Below are positions 25,007 through 38,477 of a DNA stretch of 64,000 nt, one piece after another (the stretch's first letter is position 1; every line of letters starts with the position of its first letter). Where the stretch lies: contig CM038909.1 of assembly GCA_021904315.1 (NCBI GenBank), positions 23,102,212-23,166,211 of the forward strand. The letters run 5' to 3'. A program made the position numbers and the translations under genes. A model generated the notes under the pieces. The model was not told the DNA's origin, searched no databases, and saw nothing but the letters and a program-made list of their open reading frames with translations. The DNA comes from Sphagnum magellanicum (Eukaryota; Streptophyta; Sphagnopsida; Sphagnales; Sphagnaceae).

Positions 25007-27280
25007 TCAATATAGTTATTTGAAAAGTCCCTTAAACCACATCATAACATCATGTTTTAGCAATACATGGGTTGATTTGTAGTAGACAATTCAAAAATTG
25101 TACAAAATCATTCCATGGGGCTTGAAACTCATTTTTGCACTCAAATTCAATGTTATATGAATTTGGTGTGAAATTATAATGCTTGTCATTATGTTTTGGA
25201 GGTTTTCAAAGCAAGTGCAAGGTTTTCATTTTTGTGTAGTTCATTATGGGAGGTGAAAATTTGTTTTCCAACAAGTTTTAACAACAAAGTGAGCAATGTT
25301 TTGTTTCTAGAGGTTTTTGGAGCAAATTTTTATATGGCTCCATCTTTGTTTTTTGGCAAATTTTGTGTGGGTTGTTGTCAAAGGCAAAGTTGTCCAATTA
25401 GCTCTGGTAAAACTTTGTTTTGTAGAATTTTTTTGTGATTTTTTTAACAAAGTTTGTGAAATTTTGTTTTGTAGCAATTTTTCATGGGTTTTTAAAAAAG
25501 GTTTGGTAAAAATTTGTTTTATAACATTTATTTTTCTAGTTTTTTTTTGCAAGTTGTCTTTTATTATGGGCAAATTTTTCTATGGTTGGAGATGAAGTTT
25601 TTTTTTGTTGAGGCTTTGTTTTGTAATGACTTTTGTGTGGTCAAAGGCCAAGCTTTGTTTGTGTGTGTGTGTGTTGCAGAAGGTTGCTAGAACAAATGAG
25701 GGAGAAAAATTGTTAGAGAGGCAAGAAAGAAAATTACTAATTTCATGTTTAATTGTGATTGGATAGGAAGTCACTTAGATTTTTCTTTCATGTGAACATG
25801 ATTTTGTCTTAAGGTTTTGGTTTTTGTTTTGAGTGGCCATCAACTTTCTTCATGTAGACGATGGATTTTATGTTATCACTATTTGTTAGTAGTTGCAATG
25901 ACTGTTTCAAAGAGACTTGTGAGTTTGGGTAGGAAACTTTGTTCGTTTGTGCATTATGTGAAACATGTCGACAACAAGCAATGGGTGGCCAAGGATGCTA
26001 CAAACATTCAATAAAGAGGGAGAGTTAAAAGGTGCAAGACGGTATCCGAAGAGGAATTCAAAGGCAAACAAGGGCACGTCTATTGGTTTTGGTTGATTCT
26101 ATTGTAGAAGTGTAGAATTGGGAGCTTGTAGAGATTCGTAGTTACTATTTTGATTTTCGTTGCGCTAGTGACCACAATGGTAGGCTTTATGTTCTTGTTG
26201 GTATTAGATTCTATAAGGGGTCAATGCTGAGGGTTGATGACGCATAAAAAAAAGTCCGAGTTGTAGAAATAAGAACATGTAGAGGGATACATCTGCATGG
26301 CATCTTGGTAGAACCTGGCCTCAAATCCAATGAGTAGTGTAGATGTATGAATGAAAGCTAAAAACTTTAGAGGGGTATCCTTGGGTTGGGAAAAATGCGA
26401 TTAAGAAAGGAACATAATGGGAGAATTTATAGAAATTTATCCATAGACCTTTTTCTGCACAAAATTTTGTCTTTCCTAAGTGGTTGTAAGCCAATTTGGC
26501 ATACATTGTTCATCCTTGGTTTGTACTGGGAAGTCAACATGTTTTTAAGATTAGGTCAAGTGTTTTTTTGCATTATATCATGTGGTAGAGGGATGGTTAG
26601 CAGTTCATGATGGACCAATTGAACACTGAGAGCTCCAACCTCAAGCTAGACTCCATTAGTTCATGCGCTCACAATGTGTGGATTTGTTCCTAGCAGTAAC
26701 TTGAAGACTACCACTATAATAATCTAACAGAAATTCATAGGTATGTGCCATGTGGAGATTCACATGGGTATGGAACATTATGTTCTGTAACAATGTCGGA
26801 TTGGTAGGATGTAAGTTCTAGGAATTATTTCACAAAATTTTTATATTTATTGTGAACAATTTGTAACCATGAAATTTTCTGTCTACTCCTTTCTTTTGGT
26901 TACACAATCTCATGTTGGGTTTTGAAGTTGTCCCTTATATGAATTAAAAATAACTCTAAACTCAACATGAGATGACAAAGGCAAACCCAATGGTAAGCCA
27001 AACACAAAATAATGTAAAAACCAACTTTAATACCTACTCAAACTTTCCACAAAACCTCCAATCTAGCGAACACCAACAAATTGTGATGAACATGTATAAA
27101 CTGAGACTTTGTTATGCATCATACCATTACCACTTCCACCACAATCACATCACAATAATACTTTTACAAACACCTTTTATTGTTGTACAAGATCAATTAG
27201 AAGAGGTCACATATTTAAATGGTACATCCTATGTGTTAGGATTTCCAAAAACAAAAAGAAACAAGGGGTGTTTCACATTG
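25007..27280. other. Gene-free AT-rich stretch
   Basis: T- and G-rich sequence between about 25,200 and 25,620 contains degenerate repeats around TTTTGTAGNAATTTTT and AAATTTTGTTTT, which explain the overlapping open frames there. A 147-codon plus-strand frame at 26,972-27,415 runs into the dispersed repeat at 27,282 and has no family motif. Confidence 0.5.
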
Positions 27281-27281
27281 T

Positions 27282-27583
27282 GGCCTTGCCATTTACATTT
27301 AAAAGTATCTTACGGCAAAAGAAGTAATGTGGAAACTCAAAAATATTTCACCATGCAAAAATATAATCTCCAAAAAATCCTCAAAAAGAAACCAAAGTCC
27401 ATCAAGATATTATGACTATATTTAATCTCAAGTTTCAAGACAAGCCAAAATATCATCTTTCAAAAATCTTCATATAGAAATAGAGCTATTATTATTATTA
27501 CCTAGGGGCCAAAATCCTTTAAGCTACTATACTCTATAATGAATCCAAACACAATATCCTTGCCTTGGGTAGTAGGCAAGGCC
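27282..27583 (+). repeat. Four-copy dispersed repeat, copy 2
   Basis: The most complete copy of the family described at 10,495. It begins GGCCTTGCC and ends GGCAAGGCC, i.e. with short inverted termini, and its body contains CCTAGGGGCCAAAATCC and AAGCTACTATACTCTATAATG. Length is about 300 bp. Similarity with copy 1 extends a few bases upstream (AAGGGG..TCACA), so the true left end may lie further out. Confidence 0.8.
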
Positions 27584-28225
27584 AACAAAAAGAGTAAAGT
27601 GTCTATAGAATCAGACCTGATGTAAAGAAGATTTGCAGAAGCAAATTTAAAATTAGGTTTGAGTACTACTAGCAAGAGACATGCATGAGGTTCCAGTTCA
27701 AGTCTCAGTAGGCTTGTAGCATGGTTCCAGCTCAGAGTCCAGTTCCACCAGTGTACTGATGTCTCTCTACACAGGGCCCCCATTAGCTAAAAACCTGAAA
27801 AGAAACTAGAGATGGAAACCCTAGGTCAGCCCCATTCTCTAAATCCCAAAAAAAGAATTACAAAGATGAACTAGTCCATACCAAATGAAATAGACAATAC
27901 AATAATGCTATCTCAAGAACCAAGAGACTCTGGCATTACAAAGCAGCTGTGATCATCGGTAAATGGATTCCACAAATAGGTACCCAAAGGGAGGGGACTT
28001 AGATAATCTCTTCTCTCTATTGGCATGATGATGTTTACCTACCCATCTGCAACAAAACAGATTATGATGGTCTCTGGCATGATATACTACCCATCTGCAG
28101 CAACAATCCAGATGGTGATGGTGATGGTGATGCTGCTGGTGCTGTACACAGGTCCCAAATGATGAGATCTTTCCAAGGTTTTTGGGTTTTTGTTATGATC
28201 ATCTGGTGTTGTGGGTTTTAGAGAA

Positions 28226-31200
28226 ATGGAAACTGCTACTGCTCTGTTGCTGTTGTTTCTGTGTATTTGCTCGTCACATGGATTCAACCGTGCAGGTAAA
28301 GTTCTTCTTCTTCTTCTTCTTCTCCTCGCCTTCTTTGGTTTTCTCTTCATGCTTTTTGGCCCTCTGTTTGTTGGATCTGGTGTTGAAAAGCTTAGTGGGT
28401 GTTTTTTTTTTTTGGAGGCATAGATTGAGCAAATGGCCTTTATCTGTTTTTGGTGTGACTGAATCTGGTGCAGAAATCTCTAGATGGCACTATTTTTTTC
28501 AGTCCTCAAGCTATCACATGTGCAAAAGGAGCTTAGGTTCTTCACTGGGCTATCGTCGTCATCATTCTTTTGAGCTTTTCTCTTGTGCATGGAGAATCTA
28601 TGTGCGAAACCCTAGGGTTTTAGGTCATGGGTTTGGGGAGAGAGTTGGGATTTGGAGTGGCAAAAGAAACTTTGTGTGGTGGTTGTTTGCAGGATCTAGG
28701 GTGCAAGCATTCGTTGCTGAAGAGCTACAAACAAAGCATCTGGAAGAAGACAATGAAACCCATGAGCAAACATGGAGTGGTACACTTTCCATCAGTTCAA
28801 CAGCAGATATCAATCAAACCAAGTATCCTTTTCTGTGATGCACTGGGCTAGTATAGAAATTTCTGATTCAAAGTAATGTAGCATGGCAGGATGGTTTCAC
28901 AACTCTGCTGCAACATTGGCAATCTGGTGATAAGGGTTGAGGATGTCGATTATGGGTGTGTATGCGATGTGTAATGCTGGCAGATTGCTAGAGTAAGAGC
29001 AACTCCACTGGTGCTCAGTATGTGACCCTGAATATTAAAATCGGCTGAAGAAAAGTCCATACATGCCAGTTTGGCTCAGCAAAATGGTTTTGGCCCAGGA
29101 TTTTTGCACAGTTTGCCAAGCTGGTAAAAGGCACAGCAAAGCCTAACACCTGCTATTGATTGGCTAGATAGTTTGATTGGTCCAGGTGGGGTTGCTATTA
29201 GTAGTCTCCCGCCTGTTTGCAGTCCCGGTTTCAGTCTTATGGGTGAGGTTGGAAAAAAGTAAATATCTAAACTTGGATGTGAGAAATATTTTTGCAGGGT
29301 CACATACTGAGCACCACTGAAGATGCTCTGAGCCATAGAGAAGCTCATAGGTGGTTGGCATCTCAAATCATGTCCTTGTTGAAGTTGATCAATAACCCAT
29401 AATGCATCCTCATTCATCAAGAGTTGCTCCTGAATCTCTTACTGATCTAATATATTCAGATCTCAGTTGTTATGTGATCTCGTCAGTGGAGTTTTGCAGG
29501 CCTGAATTCTCAATGTTTATAGGAGGTGCAAAGTTTTTAAGAGTTAGTGGGCTCCTTTGAAAGTCAGGTTTGAAGGGTGGGGAGAAGGCCTTAATAGAAG
29601 ATACAGATTGGAACTGGCAATTCCTGATGTTGGAAATGAGACTTTGGGAGCTCATTACTTGAACAATTTAGAATTGGAAGCAGCAATGCGCAACTTCTCT
29701 GAACGCTGCAATCACATATCAAGACTTTACAGGTTCTCTTGCCTCTGCTCTCTTTGCTTCAAAATGAGCTAGTCAATGATGGGTGGTAGGCTCATTTATG
29801 TGTCAGTTTTTTTCCTGTAACTTGAGTTTTCATTTTGAATTCCTCTAACTATTGTCTTTCGAACCCAAGTCGAACCTGGAGTGAGTGATCTCCAAGGTGT
29901 GCTACACCTTGCCACCATTGCTTCTAGTTTTTTGCTTTTGTAGATTCTGAATCAGAGTCTAGTCATTCTGTCACTGAGAGCATCTTTTGTGGTTGCTTTG
30001 ATGTTGAATGCAGCATTGGGAATAGCACCCTAGGCTCTCCACTGGTGAGCTTCCAAGGCACCATCTCACCTTTCAAGGTTAAGTGCAGGAGGGAATTTGC
30101 TTAGATGTTATGATCCCAAAAAGGAGAGAATGATGCCAAAGCCTTCAAAAGAAAATCTTGAGCTAGAGCACAAAGCCTTGCTGCTGGAAACTCAATTGTG
30201 GATTGTCACTCACTCACTCAATTGTTTTATTGATTATCATAAATGGGTGCAGTCTAAATTTGTTCCTGTGTGGGAAATACCCAAGGAATGGGAAGCAAAC
30301 ACACACTTGCTTTAAATGTTTTCATGTGAAGTTTGTAATTGGGTGGAGACAGTGGGTTCTTGAGATTTCAGACAAGCCAGGAGATCTTGAACCAGAGCCT
30401 GCCTTCAAGGTACCATCAGTAGCTGCCTGCACAAATGTATGATCTGCTTTTGATGTTTCTGCTAGATATTCTCCAAGGTAGGTACAGATTGCAGATTGAT
30501 TTGCTTTCTAGAATTTGGATTTGTCTTTTTACATTATTGGTGATAGGTTTAACAGCACTGGATGGATCAAAAAGAGAGCAGGCAGAAGCCAAGGATTTAG
30601 GTTTTAGGGTTTATGGAGAGTGCTTGATATACCCTTCCGTCCATGAATGGCATTGCCTAGGTTGGGTGGACCCTGCATGAAGGTCTTGAGCTATGTGGGT
30701 TGTTTTAACCTCATGGTGTGTACTGAAACTTACTTTAAATGGTGCACTGCTGATGGATGCAGTATGTTGGAAATATGCATGGAAATGAGCCTCTAGGGCG
30801 CGAGCTGCTGCTTTTGTTGGCAGATTGGTTGTGTGACAACTACCTCAGAGACCCCCTGGTGTGACATCTTCTTCTTCTCCCCCTTTTTGCTTAATGATTT
30901 TGTTCCTTATAGTGGGCACATGTCTTGCATTTCCAGAGATCTATTACATCTTCATCTGTCCTAGAAATATCACTGACTTTGTGGCAGAGGCATTAGCAGT
31001 TTCCATGTATTTGGTAACCAATTGGCGAAGCAGACTATAATGTTTTGGTGGCAGTTGTGTCTTGGTGCAGGCAACGCTGATAGTGGACAAGGTGCACCTG
31101 CATTTACTTCCCTCTATGAACCCTGATGGCTTTGCAGCCAAGCCTGTTGCTTCACGGAACAATGCTCAGGATGTTGATCTGAATCGTGACTTTCCTGACC

Positions 31201-34200
31201 AGGTATGCATGTCTCTGTTGTTGTGAAAACCCTAAACTCTCAAGACCCTAAACAACACGTGCACTCTGCTGTCTACTTTTCCTTTTAAATGAGTTTTAGG
31301 ATCATGAGTATGATGATTCTAACACCCATGATTCTGAATGTTTTTGGGATGTTTCTGCTGATCTTCTGCCACCTGTATTAGACAGTTATGTACTTCATGA
31401 ATGCAGCATTTTCTAACCAAGAACTCAAGGCCAAATAGTAAGGGACAATCCATGTGCAGAGTGCAATCATGACTGGAGGGAAGGGCAATGGGTTAAGTGG
31501 TAGAGAGAGAGGGGCTTGAAGGGCTCTCTAAGTTGGTGTGACTGTGCACTTTTCCGCAGTCCCAGTGAGGTGGACTGGCGTTGCCCTAACCATATGGAGC
31601 GCTCACATCCATACACGTACAGTTTTTTCTTCAGAATGATAACGAGGAGTTGCGGCAGCCTGAAACGCGCGCCATGATGCGTTGGATTCGCAGTATCCAC
31701 TTCACAGCATCTGCAAGCCTTCATGAGGTATCTTAACTGGATAGGGTGACCAACACTTTTCGCTCATCTAAAGAGAAACAGAAAGTTCAGAGTTTGTATT
31801 CTCATAAGGTCAAAATCTGTGGATTCTGTCACACTGATGTAGTGCATTCTTCTGCAGTCATAAGTGTCAGCTTAAGAACGGGGTGTTGAAATGCAGGGTG
31901 CCTTGGTGGCTAACTACCCATATGATGGTTCTCCAGGTGCCAGGTACTATGTCTTTTTGCCAAGTTTCTTTCTGGTTCTTTCACATGGAAGATACTAGCT
32001 GCTCCTTTGCATGAGTTTTGCCAGAAGAGTATTGCAGAGCATTGGAAGGGGATACCCATTCCAGTGTGATGTTGAGCTAAAGCAATATAGAATTAGATTG
32101 GGTCTATTTGTTTGTCACCACAGTTTAGGAATTCCTAAACCCTTGTGCTATAATGTCTGGAATACCCATGGTGCAGGACAACATATGCTGTTTGTCCTGA
32201 TGATGAAACATTCCGTCACCTTGCTGGAGTGTATTCTCAGCACCATATGTTGATGTCCAAGAGCAAGGAGTTTGTGGGTGGCATCACAAATGGTGCTGCA
32301 TGGTGTGTGGCAAGTCTCAACCCTGTTTCCTAGTTTTTTTTTGTTCTGTATTGGTCATCTGCCCTTGTCATGGAAACAAACTGTATAGAAAGATGCTATA
32401 AGTTCATGGTGTTTTTCTACTGGGCCTCAAGTATGAGGAACCTTGGTCAATCCTTGAATCTTTGACCTAAGTGGGGTTGATGTGATACATGTAGGTACCC
32501 TCTATATGGAGGTATGCAGGACTGGAATTATCTGCATGGTGAATGCCTTGAACTCACTCTGGAGATCAATGAAGAGAAGTGGCCGCCTGCATCACAGGTG
32601 ATTGCTGTTTAGCCCTCTTGTTACCAATTCACTTTGAGAACAATACTATTGTGAGAAGCTTGAGCTAGGAGTCTCATAGCAGTGAGTTTTGTTGTCAGTT
32701 TCTTGGTCTTGATCATCATGGAATAGTTCTGTATCAGTAAACATTTAGCAACCTGTATTAGTTCAGGTCTTGGAAGTGTCTGGAACACTCAAAGGATTCT
32801 TCTTGTAACAACATTGCTTTGGGTTTTTCTCTGCCCACAGAAATATTAGTGTTGCTTTATAAATCCATGCAGATTTCAAGGATTTGGAATCAACACCAAT
32901 TGAGCATACTCGAGCTTGTAGCAAGCACCATCAAGGTCAGTTTCCTCTTTCATATCGCCTGTATACATGTGTCTGAAAATTGCAAGTGCAGGGGCATCGT
33001 GAATTTCTTAAGAGGGACAGGGGCAGGGTTTCTGCAAACAGGTTGTATGATAGCTTTGCTGACATTTGAGAGGTAACTGGGATTGCAGTCAGGTGTTCAT
33101 GGTCGAGTTGTCTCTGCTGTCACAGGACAGCCGTTAGCTGCCACAATCAGTGTGAATGACATTGACCATCCTGTGAGCTTCTATATCTCCCTGTCTGTCC
33201 TTCGCATCCTTGATGTGGCACTACACTTAAACTGGGTTGAAATTGTCCACCAGGGAGATGCACACTTTATGTACCTATAGAGAACATCTGCGCCATTCTG
33301 TGTAGGTGATGCTGTTCTTCTTTTAGCATTTTAGCTTGTGTGCTGTAAACCTATGGCAACACACCAAATGCTTATACAAGAAACTCTTTGGTGGTTCCTC
33401 AGATAACTGCAAGTCTCAGATTTGGGGACTACCACCGACTTCTCGCCCCTGGAAAATCATATGAAGGTGAGTGTCCAAGGTTATTATTTCAAAGCTCTTG
33501 TTGTGTTCATAAAATGATCATCATCGGAACCTCGTGGACTACTATGTTTCTTCAGTCCCATTTCATATCTTGACTAGCTCACAGTAGAATGGTTTAATAA
33601 AGATTTTCTCCAAGCCCCTTATCAGAAGCCTAGTTAATGGGAGCTTCCAGTGACTTAGTGCATGGAACAAACTGGATATCCCTGGGAGGAAAATTCAGCT
33701 ACAGTTAAATTCAGCTATTCATGATTCTATTCCTCTTATCACATGCTTTTCCATCAGGACCCAACTCACACCCACTCTTTTGTTATGTTTTTGGGTCTAT
33801 CCAGTGACAGCAAGCATGATGGGCTACTACAGTCGTTCAACCCCAATCCTGTTGCCTGTGGATAAGCCTGTTACTCTAGACTTTATATTGGAACCTGCCC
33901 CCAACGACAGAGATTTTGACCACTTGCATCTTCAAGACTCCCAAGTCTTTAACAGCATGTCAGGCTTAAACATAGGGATCTCCCCAGTTCATAAGAAACG
34001 AGCAACACCTGCAGGCAAAGCTGAGAGGTTGAAGAAACCTGTTTCTCGGCCTCTTTTGAAACCGTTGAAGGAGTCACAGGATGATGTTGTGACTCAGAAC
34101 TCTTCCAAGTCTCAAGGAAAAAGGCCACAGCTCATGGAAGAAGACCTCTTAAGCATCAACAACCTTGCTGTGCACTCAACGAGTCAGTACTTGTGGATGC

Positions 34201-34298
34201 TTGCCTTCTTGTCTATGCTTGCTGTTGCAGCCACATTTGTCTATGTCAGTTACAGAATCAAGCTCAGGCGTCGGTGGCGTCAAAGACTCTCAAAATAG
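28226..34298 (+). CDS. SOL1: Carboxypeptidase D (SOL1-like), membrane zinc peptidase
   Basis: M14-family metallocarboxypeptidase that removes C-terminal basic residues from secreted proteins and peptides in the secretory pathway. Arabidopsis SOL1 trims CLE peptide precursors. Exons: 28226-28295, 28693-28822, 29607-29732, 30014-30044, 30353-30409, 30763-30858, 31071-31202, 31623-31727, 31897-31943, 32177-32302, 32495-32597, 32873-32935, 33089-33172, 33403-33466, 33805-34298, giving 575 residues with all phases closing. A signal peptide ([19 protein letters not shown]) starts it. Zinc ligands are H144 and E147 ([10 protein letters not shown]) and H248 (ASLHE). NRDFPDQ holds substrate-binding R209, and the LTLE motif holds catalytic E330. 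A transthyretin-like domain follows ([14 protein letters not shown]), then one C-terminal membrane helix and a basic cytosolic tail. The exon 3 acceptor is the one uncertain junction: 29568 also keeps the frame. Intron 2 holds a MITE. Confidence 0.95.
28301..28325. repeat. (TTC)n tract in intron 1
   Basis: Short trinucleotide run immediately after the first donor site of the carboxypeptidase gene. It is not coding in the predicted transcript. Confidence 0.8.
28997..29328. mobile_element. MITE inside carboxypeptidase intron 2
   Basis: A 332-bp segment bounded by terminal inverted repeats of about 35-40 bp. The left end reads GAGCAACTCCACTGGTGCTC then AGTATGTGACCCTG, and the right end is its reverse complement with a few differences (CAGGGTCACATACTGAGCAC then CACTGAAGATGCTC). 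No protein is encoded, as expected for a non-autonomous element. The trinucleotides next to the ends are TAA and TGA, which could be a mutated 3-bp duplication of Harbinger type, but this is weak. It sits wholly within the intron and leaves splice sites intact. Confidence 0.85.
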
Positions 34299-35401
34299 TT
34301 ATTGATTATACAAGCAGTGAAGTCGGTGCAGGATTAAGTCCACAAATGGGTTTGACTGCTTATGCTAAACCATGAGGGATTTCAACACAACACAACAATG
34401 TTCATTTGCAACACATGAATGTCCTCTGGTTTTGATCATGGCTGCAAAACTGTGATAAATCTGATAAATCGTAGTGGTATGGATATTATGAACTCAATCT
34501 TAGTTGGGTGTTTTAGGATGGTATGTATGCCAAATGGCACATTGCTTTAGAAAATTGTGATGTTCCATGCATTGCCTTATTTGTGTTTCTTTTCTCCTTG
34601 CACCACTCTCCATGCAGGGTGCCTTTTGGTTTGTGTCCCAGCTTTGGTTTTTGTAAGCATGCAAAAATACCATCCATTTGTTTATGGAAATAACTGAAAT
34701 TTCTATTAACAGAGACAGAAAAGGAACTAATGGTTACAAACTTTAGCAATTCTTGTCTTGATTTTGGAAACCTTTGGAGTTAGAATTCTTCAGTTAGAGT
34801 TTGAGCAAGGAAGAAAGATGGCTTTGAAGTTAGAGTTCTTCGCATGGAGTTTGAACAATGAAGAAAGATTTCTCCTAACAGATCAACAATGATGACACCA
34901 ATGAGGGCACAAACCAAATCACGATAAAAACCAACAATGTTAACACATCAAACATTGGATAAAAGTTTTGATGACAGAACCATATGTGTACAAGCCAGAT
35001 GAAAATTAAGGTTGAGCAATTGAAATGAAGGCATCACACATAGTATCATGTCTCCAAATGTATTTTGGTGTACCAGGCCTCTGTATGGAATTGAAGTAAT
35101 TGTAACTAGTTGGCATGATATATATTGCACAGTGCAAAACTCTGCATCTATGGTGAGTAAACTTTACCAGAAATGATAAGAAAAAAGAAAGATAAAATGT
35201 GCATCACAGCAATTCCAAAACCCAATAAAAGGATTAAGAAAATTCCCGCATTTCTATGCAGCCACATAAATCTTCACAACAACACATTGCTTGATGGGAC
35301 AACAACCCAAGACTTTATTATCTGTCTCGTTTTTTGGAGGGGTTTGAGAAGTACCAATATGCCAAGCCTACCATTTCAACGACCCCGGCAATAGCAGCAT
35401 T
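34299..35401. other. Convergent intergenic region
   Basis: The 1.1-kb gap between the 3' ends of the carboxypeptidase (+) and IF1 (-) genes. It must hold both 3' untranslated regions. No further gene or repeat is visible. Confidence 0.6.
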
Positions 35402-38072
35402 TTAGTTTGTCTTGCCATCAGTTGATGACTTTGTTGCTGCGGCTGCCTTGGCAGCCTCTGAACTGACAGTTGGGGATCCTGAAATTGCTGCTTTGGCCTC
35501 CTCTGCAGGAAATCCCTGGATGTGCCATCACACTTCAGTGCCATGACAAGGAACAAAAATCTGACTACTAAGAGTGAGGTGCAAATCATATGTCACCTCA
35601 TCCAGTGTTCCCAGTCCAGAAGAGCAACAGATACTGAAGATGCCAACTACAGGGGAGGTGGAGTATCAACATCACACACGGATAATGTGTGACAAGGATA
35701 ATGCTCGAACAGGGATGATCTGTCAAGCTGACAATTATAACCTTATAAACAGCTTAGCTGGTTTCAACAAAAAAGAGCTATAGTTGACAAACATGTCACA
35801 GGAGAGTGGATTCAATTAGTACAGAAGCAAAAAATCTCTAGGGTCAGAAATTCTCCTTTTGCCTTCATGTGGACTGCTAAGATTAGACATCTGCAACAAG
35901 TTTCCCAAGGATTTAAGTAACACAAAGTATCGATGACTGAAAGCCCATGAGTAAGAAAGGATGAGTTCAGTACATGGATCATGGTCAGATTGACCTTTGA
36001 CAACTAGGTAGTGACCCCTGACTTAGTTAGGTGTAAAATAAATCACCTGCTGAATAAGCTTTTCCAGTTTTTCCTTTTCCATTTTCTGCAAAACAGCAGT
36101 CAACACGAGCTTTTCATAGTGACGGAGTGGGGCTAGCAACAAAACAAGCTTTGTGAAACTGAAAGCAGGTGCAAAAGCGAATAGCAACAGAGAAGAGAAG
36201 TTTGTCCACAATAACATGATACAATTGGAATGGACAAGAAAGATGCATACAGCAACACATCAATATGATGATCCATCATCAAACCGACATTCAACTGACA
36301 CCCCACAAGAAAAGCTTTTCCTGTCAGCTCTTCAAGAAAATGAGGTTGCAAAAACGAGCACCAAAGAGGATTCCAATGTAAATTTTCTCAAATTCTTTTT
36401 CCAAGAAGATCAAAGACAGCAGAGAATCCATTCTAGTTGACATCTGCAGCCTTTCTCCCCTTTGCAGCTAAAAGAAATTCCTGTGTGTAAGTTTTCTGTG
36501 AAAATTGACATAGAAGGTCTCAGCATAGTAAACAACATTCTACAGATCATGAAAGACCACAAAGGAGGATGCACCATTTCTCTATTCAATCTCTGCATGT
36601 CATAGGTAATTGAGTTTGACCTTTGTTTTTCACAGTTCAAGAAATCAGTCGATCTACATCTACGACCTGCATCACCTCAATTTGTCATATGCTCAAATTG
36701 ACAACTCGTTTTTCAAATTCTCTCTTGCAAGTTCGACTTGTTCATTGCGGAAATTTCATTCAGGCAAGAGGCCATGTGGTTATAACCAACTTGACTTGAC
36801 AGCAGCTTCAAAGAATCAAGTGTTAAATTTGTGGACATGAGTCCCTATCTACATCCCAGCAGATACTGTAAGCATGTTCATGTGTGGATTCACAAAGTAG
36901 ATGTCAGCCAAAGAAGATGACCAATTTGATGGAAAGCATTAAAATTATCCTTAAAATAACCTTGTCTTTGAGCCTTTCTTTCACTCTGAAATCCTTTTTC
37001 ACCCCTAAATATTGGTTATCCATAAAAGAAATTGGACTCAAGGCAAAGAAGAGTGGTTTTTCCATAAAGGAGTGTGAAGAGCATCGGTTTTTTCATGAAG
37101 GGGCATTAATTGTACAATGATGACAACAGAAATGAAAGCAAAATCAAAACTTAAGCTGAAACTCGTTTGACCACCAAAAAGAAGTTTCAAGCCATGTTTA
37201 TTCCCACTATACTTTCTCTTTTTCTTTTGCTGCTGTCAGGTGTTGATCTCATCAACCTAGGGGAAAAAAGCGTTTCAATCCCTATTTATTACCAATGTTT
37301 TAAAAAAAAATTTGCTGTCAAGTGTTAATCTCGCATTGAGCTCAGCCCCTTAATGGGAAACTGCCGCTCTTCACCTGGAGGTCTCTTCCTTTTGCGGATG
37401 TCTTTATTGTAATCCCAACATGGCGTTTATAATTTGAAACTTATGGATGGACCTAACAAGTTGCCACAAGGATGTAGATCCAATCCTCCGTTCAAAACCC
37501 TGGCACATGCTCACGATATACTCTCTCTCCAACACGACTGTCGTTTGTTTCCTACTTACCTTCAAAGACCCTGCGACATCAGTTTGTTTGGTTCTGAACC
37601 TAGAGAGAAATGCAACTGATAAGAGTCATGGAGCAAATTTCAGGGATTTCATTGCCATTCCCCTACGAGCTGAACCTTGTCCAAATGACGGAAACGATCA
37701 ATGACATTCCGATCTCCAATTTAGCACATCATCTCAAGCGTACACAGCCAAGTTCAGCTGTCGAGCTTTCTGGATACATTCATTTAGGCGTCTGGAGTTC
37801 TACACTAAATCCTGTTATTAGTCTAAAGCATACGAAGGCGTTATTCGAAGATTCTTCATACCTCCCGCTCGCTATTGACGAGAAAAGGAAATTATAGCAA
37901 AAGGGGAAAAAGAAAAAAACAAGCAAACCTTAATATATATGTTCTCAGCTGCCCTCTCCTCCTCGCCTAAGACTCTGCCGCCGCTGGCTCCTCTTCGCAA
38001 GCCAGATCGTTCGAGTGCATGCCACGACCGCGGGTTCAACAGGCTCCCGACTATCCTCGCTCTCATGGCCAT
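35402..38072 (-). CDS. IF1: Mitochondrial F1Fo-ATPase inhibitor IF1
   Basis: Small matrix protein that binds the F1 part of ATP synthase and blocks ATP hydrolysis when the membrane potential falls. Exons on the minus strand: 38072-37929, 36085-36047, 35500-35402, giving 93 residues. Residues 1-30 are rich in Arg, Ser and Leu with no acid (MAMRARIVGSLLNPRSWHAL), a typical mitochondrial presequence. The inhibitory helix follows: GRVLGEEERAAENIYIK from exon 1, joined to KMEKEKLEKLIQQ encoded by a 39-bp micro-exon. This matches the IATP family core. The tail is Ala/Ser/Lys-rich. Exon 3 uses the second of two AG sites (GCAGAG), since the first breaks the frame. Intron 1 is 1.84 kb, long for this locus. 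Because the exons are tiny, ordinary ORF calling misses the gene. Confidence 0.88.
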
Positions 38073-38477
38073 CTTCTTCAATTCTCCGTCAAAAAAAATT
38101 CAAGTTACAAAGGGGAAAAAAAAAAAAGTTCACAGAACCACCGTTTCTGCCACAAAATTCCGAGCACGTATATCCACAGAGATGCGATTAGATTAAAAAA
38201 AAAAGACGCAAAGCACAGCAGAACAAACTTGCAAAGAATCCGACGTTCGTATCCTGCGTTGCAACGGCAAAGAAAAACATCTCCTGAAAGAGGTGGAAGA
38301 AAAGAGAGAAAAAGAGGGAGGGACGACTACCGGTAAACGGTTAAGGCCGGTCGGTTCTCACTGTCAGGTGACCTGCTGACTCGGACTGCCAGGTGGGTTT
38401 AAAATGTGAATGTTGTGTGTTTTTACCAAATTTCTCCATGCTGAGTCACCAATCTGACTCAGCAAATTGGTTTTATT

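Noticed and set aside
26972-27415. 147-codon frame
   Set aside because: The second half lies in the dispersed repeat copy 2, and the same repeat elsewhere does not keep the frame.
28087-28350. Arg/Lys-rich minus-strand frame
   Set aside because: Complement of the exon 1 and TTC-rich intron 1 of the carboxypeptidase gene.
29076-29420. 114-codon minus-strand frame in the carboxypeptidase intron
   Set aside because: It runs through the MITE and its inverted repeats and shows no protein family.
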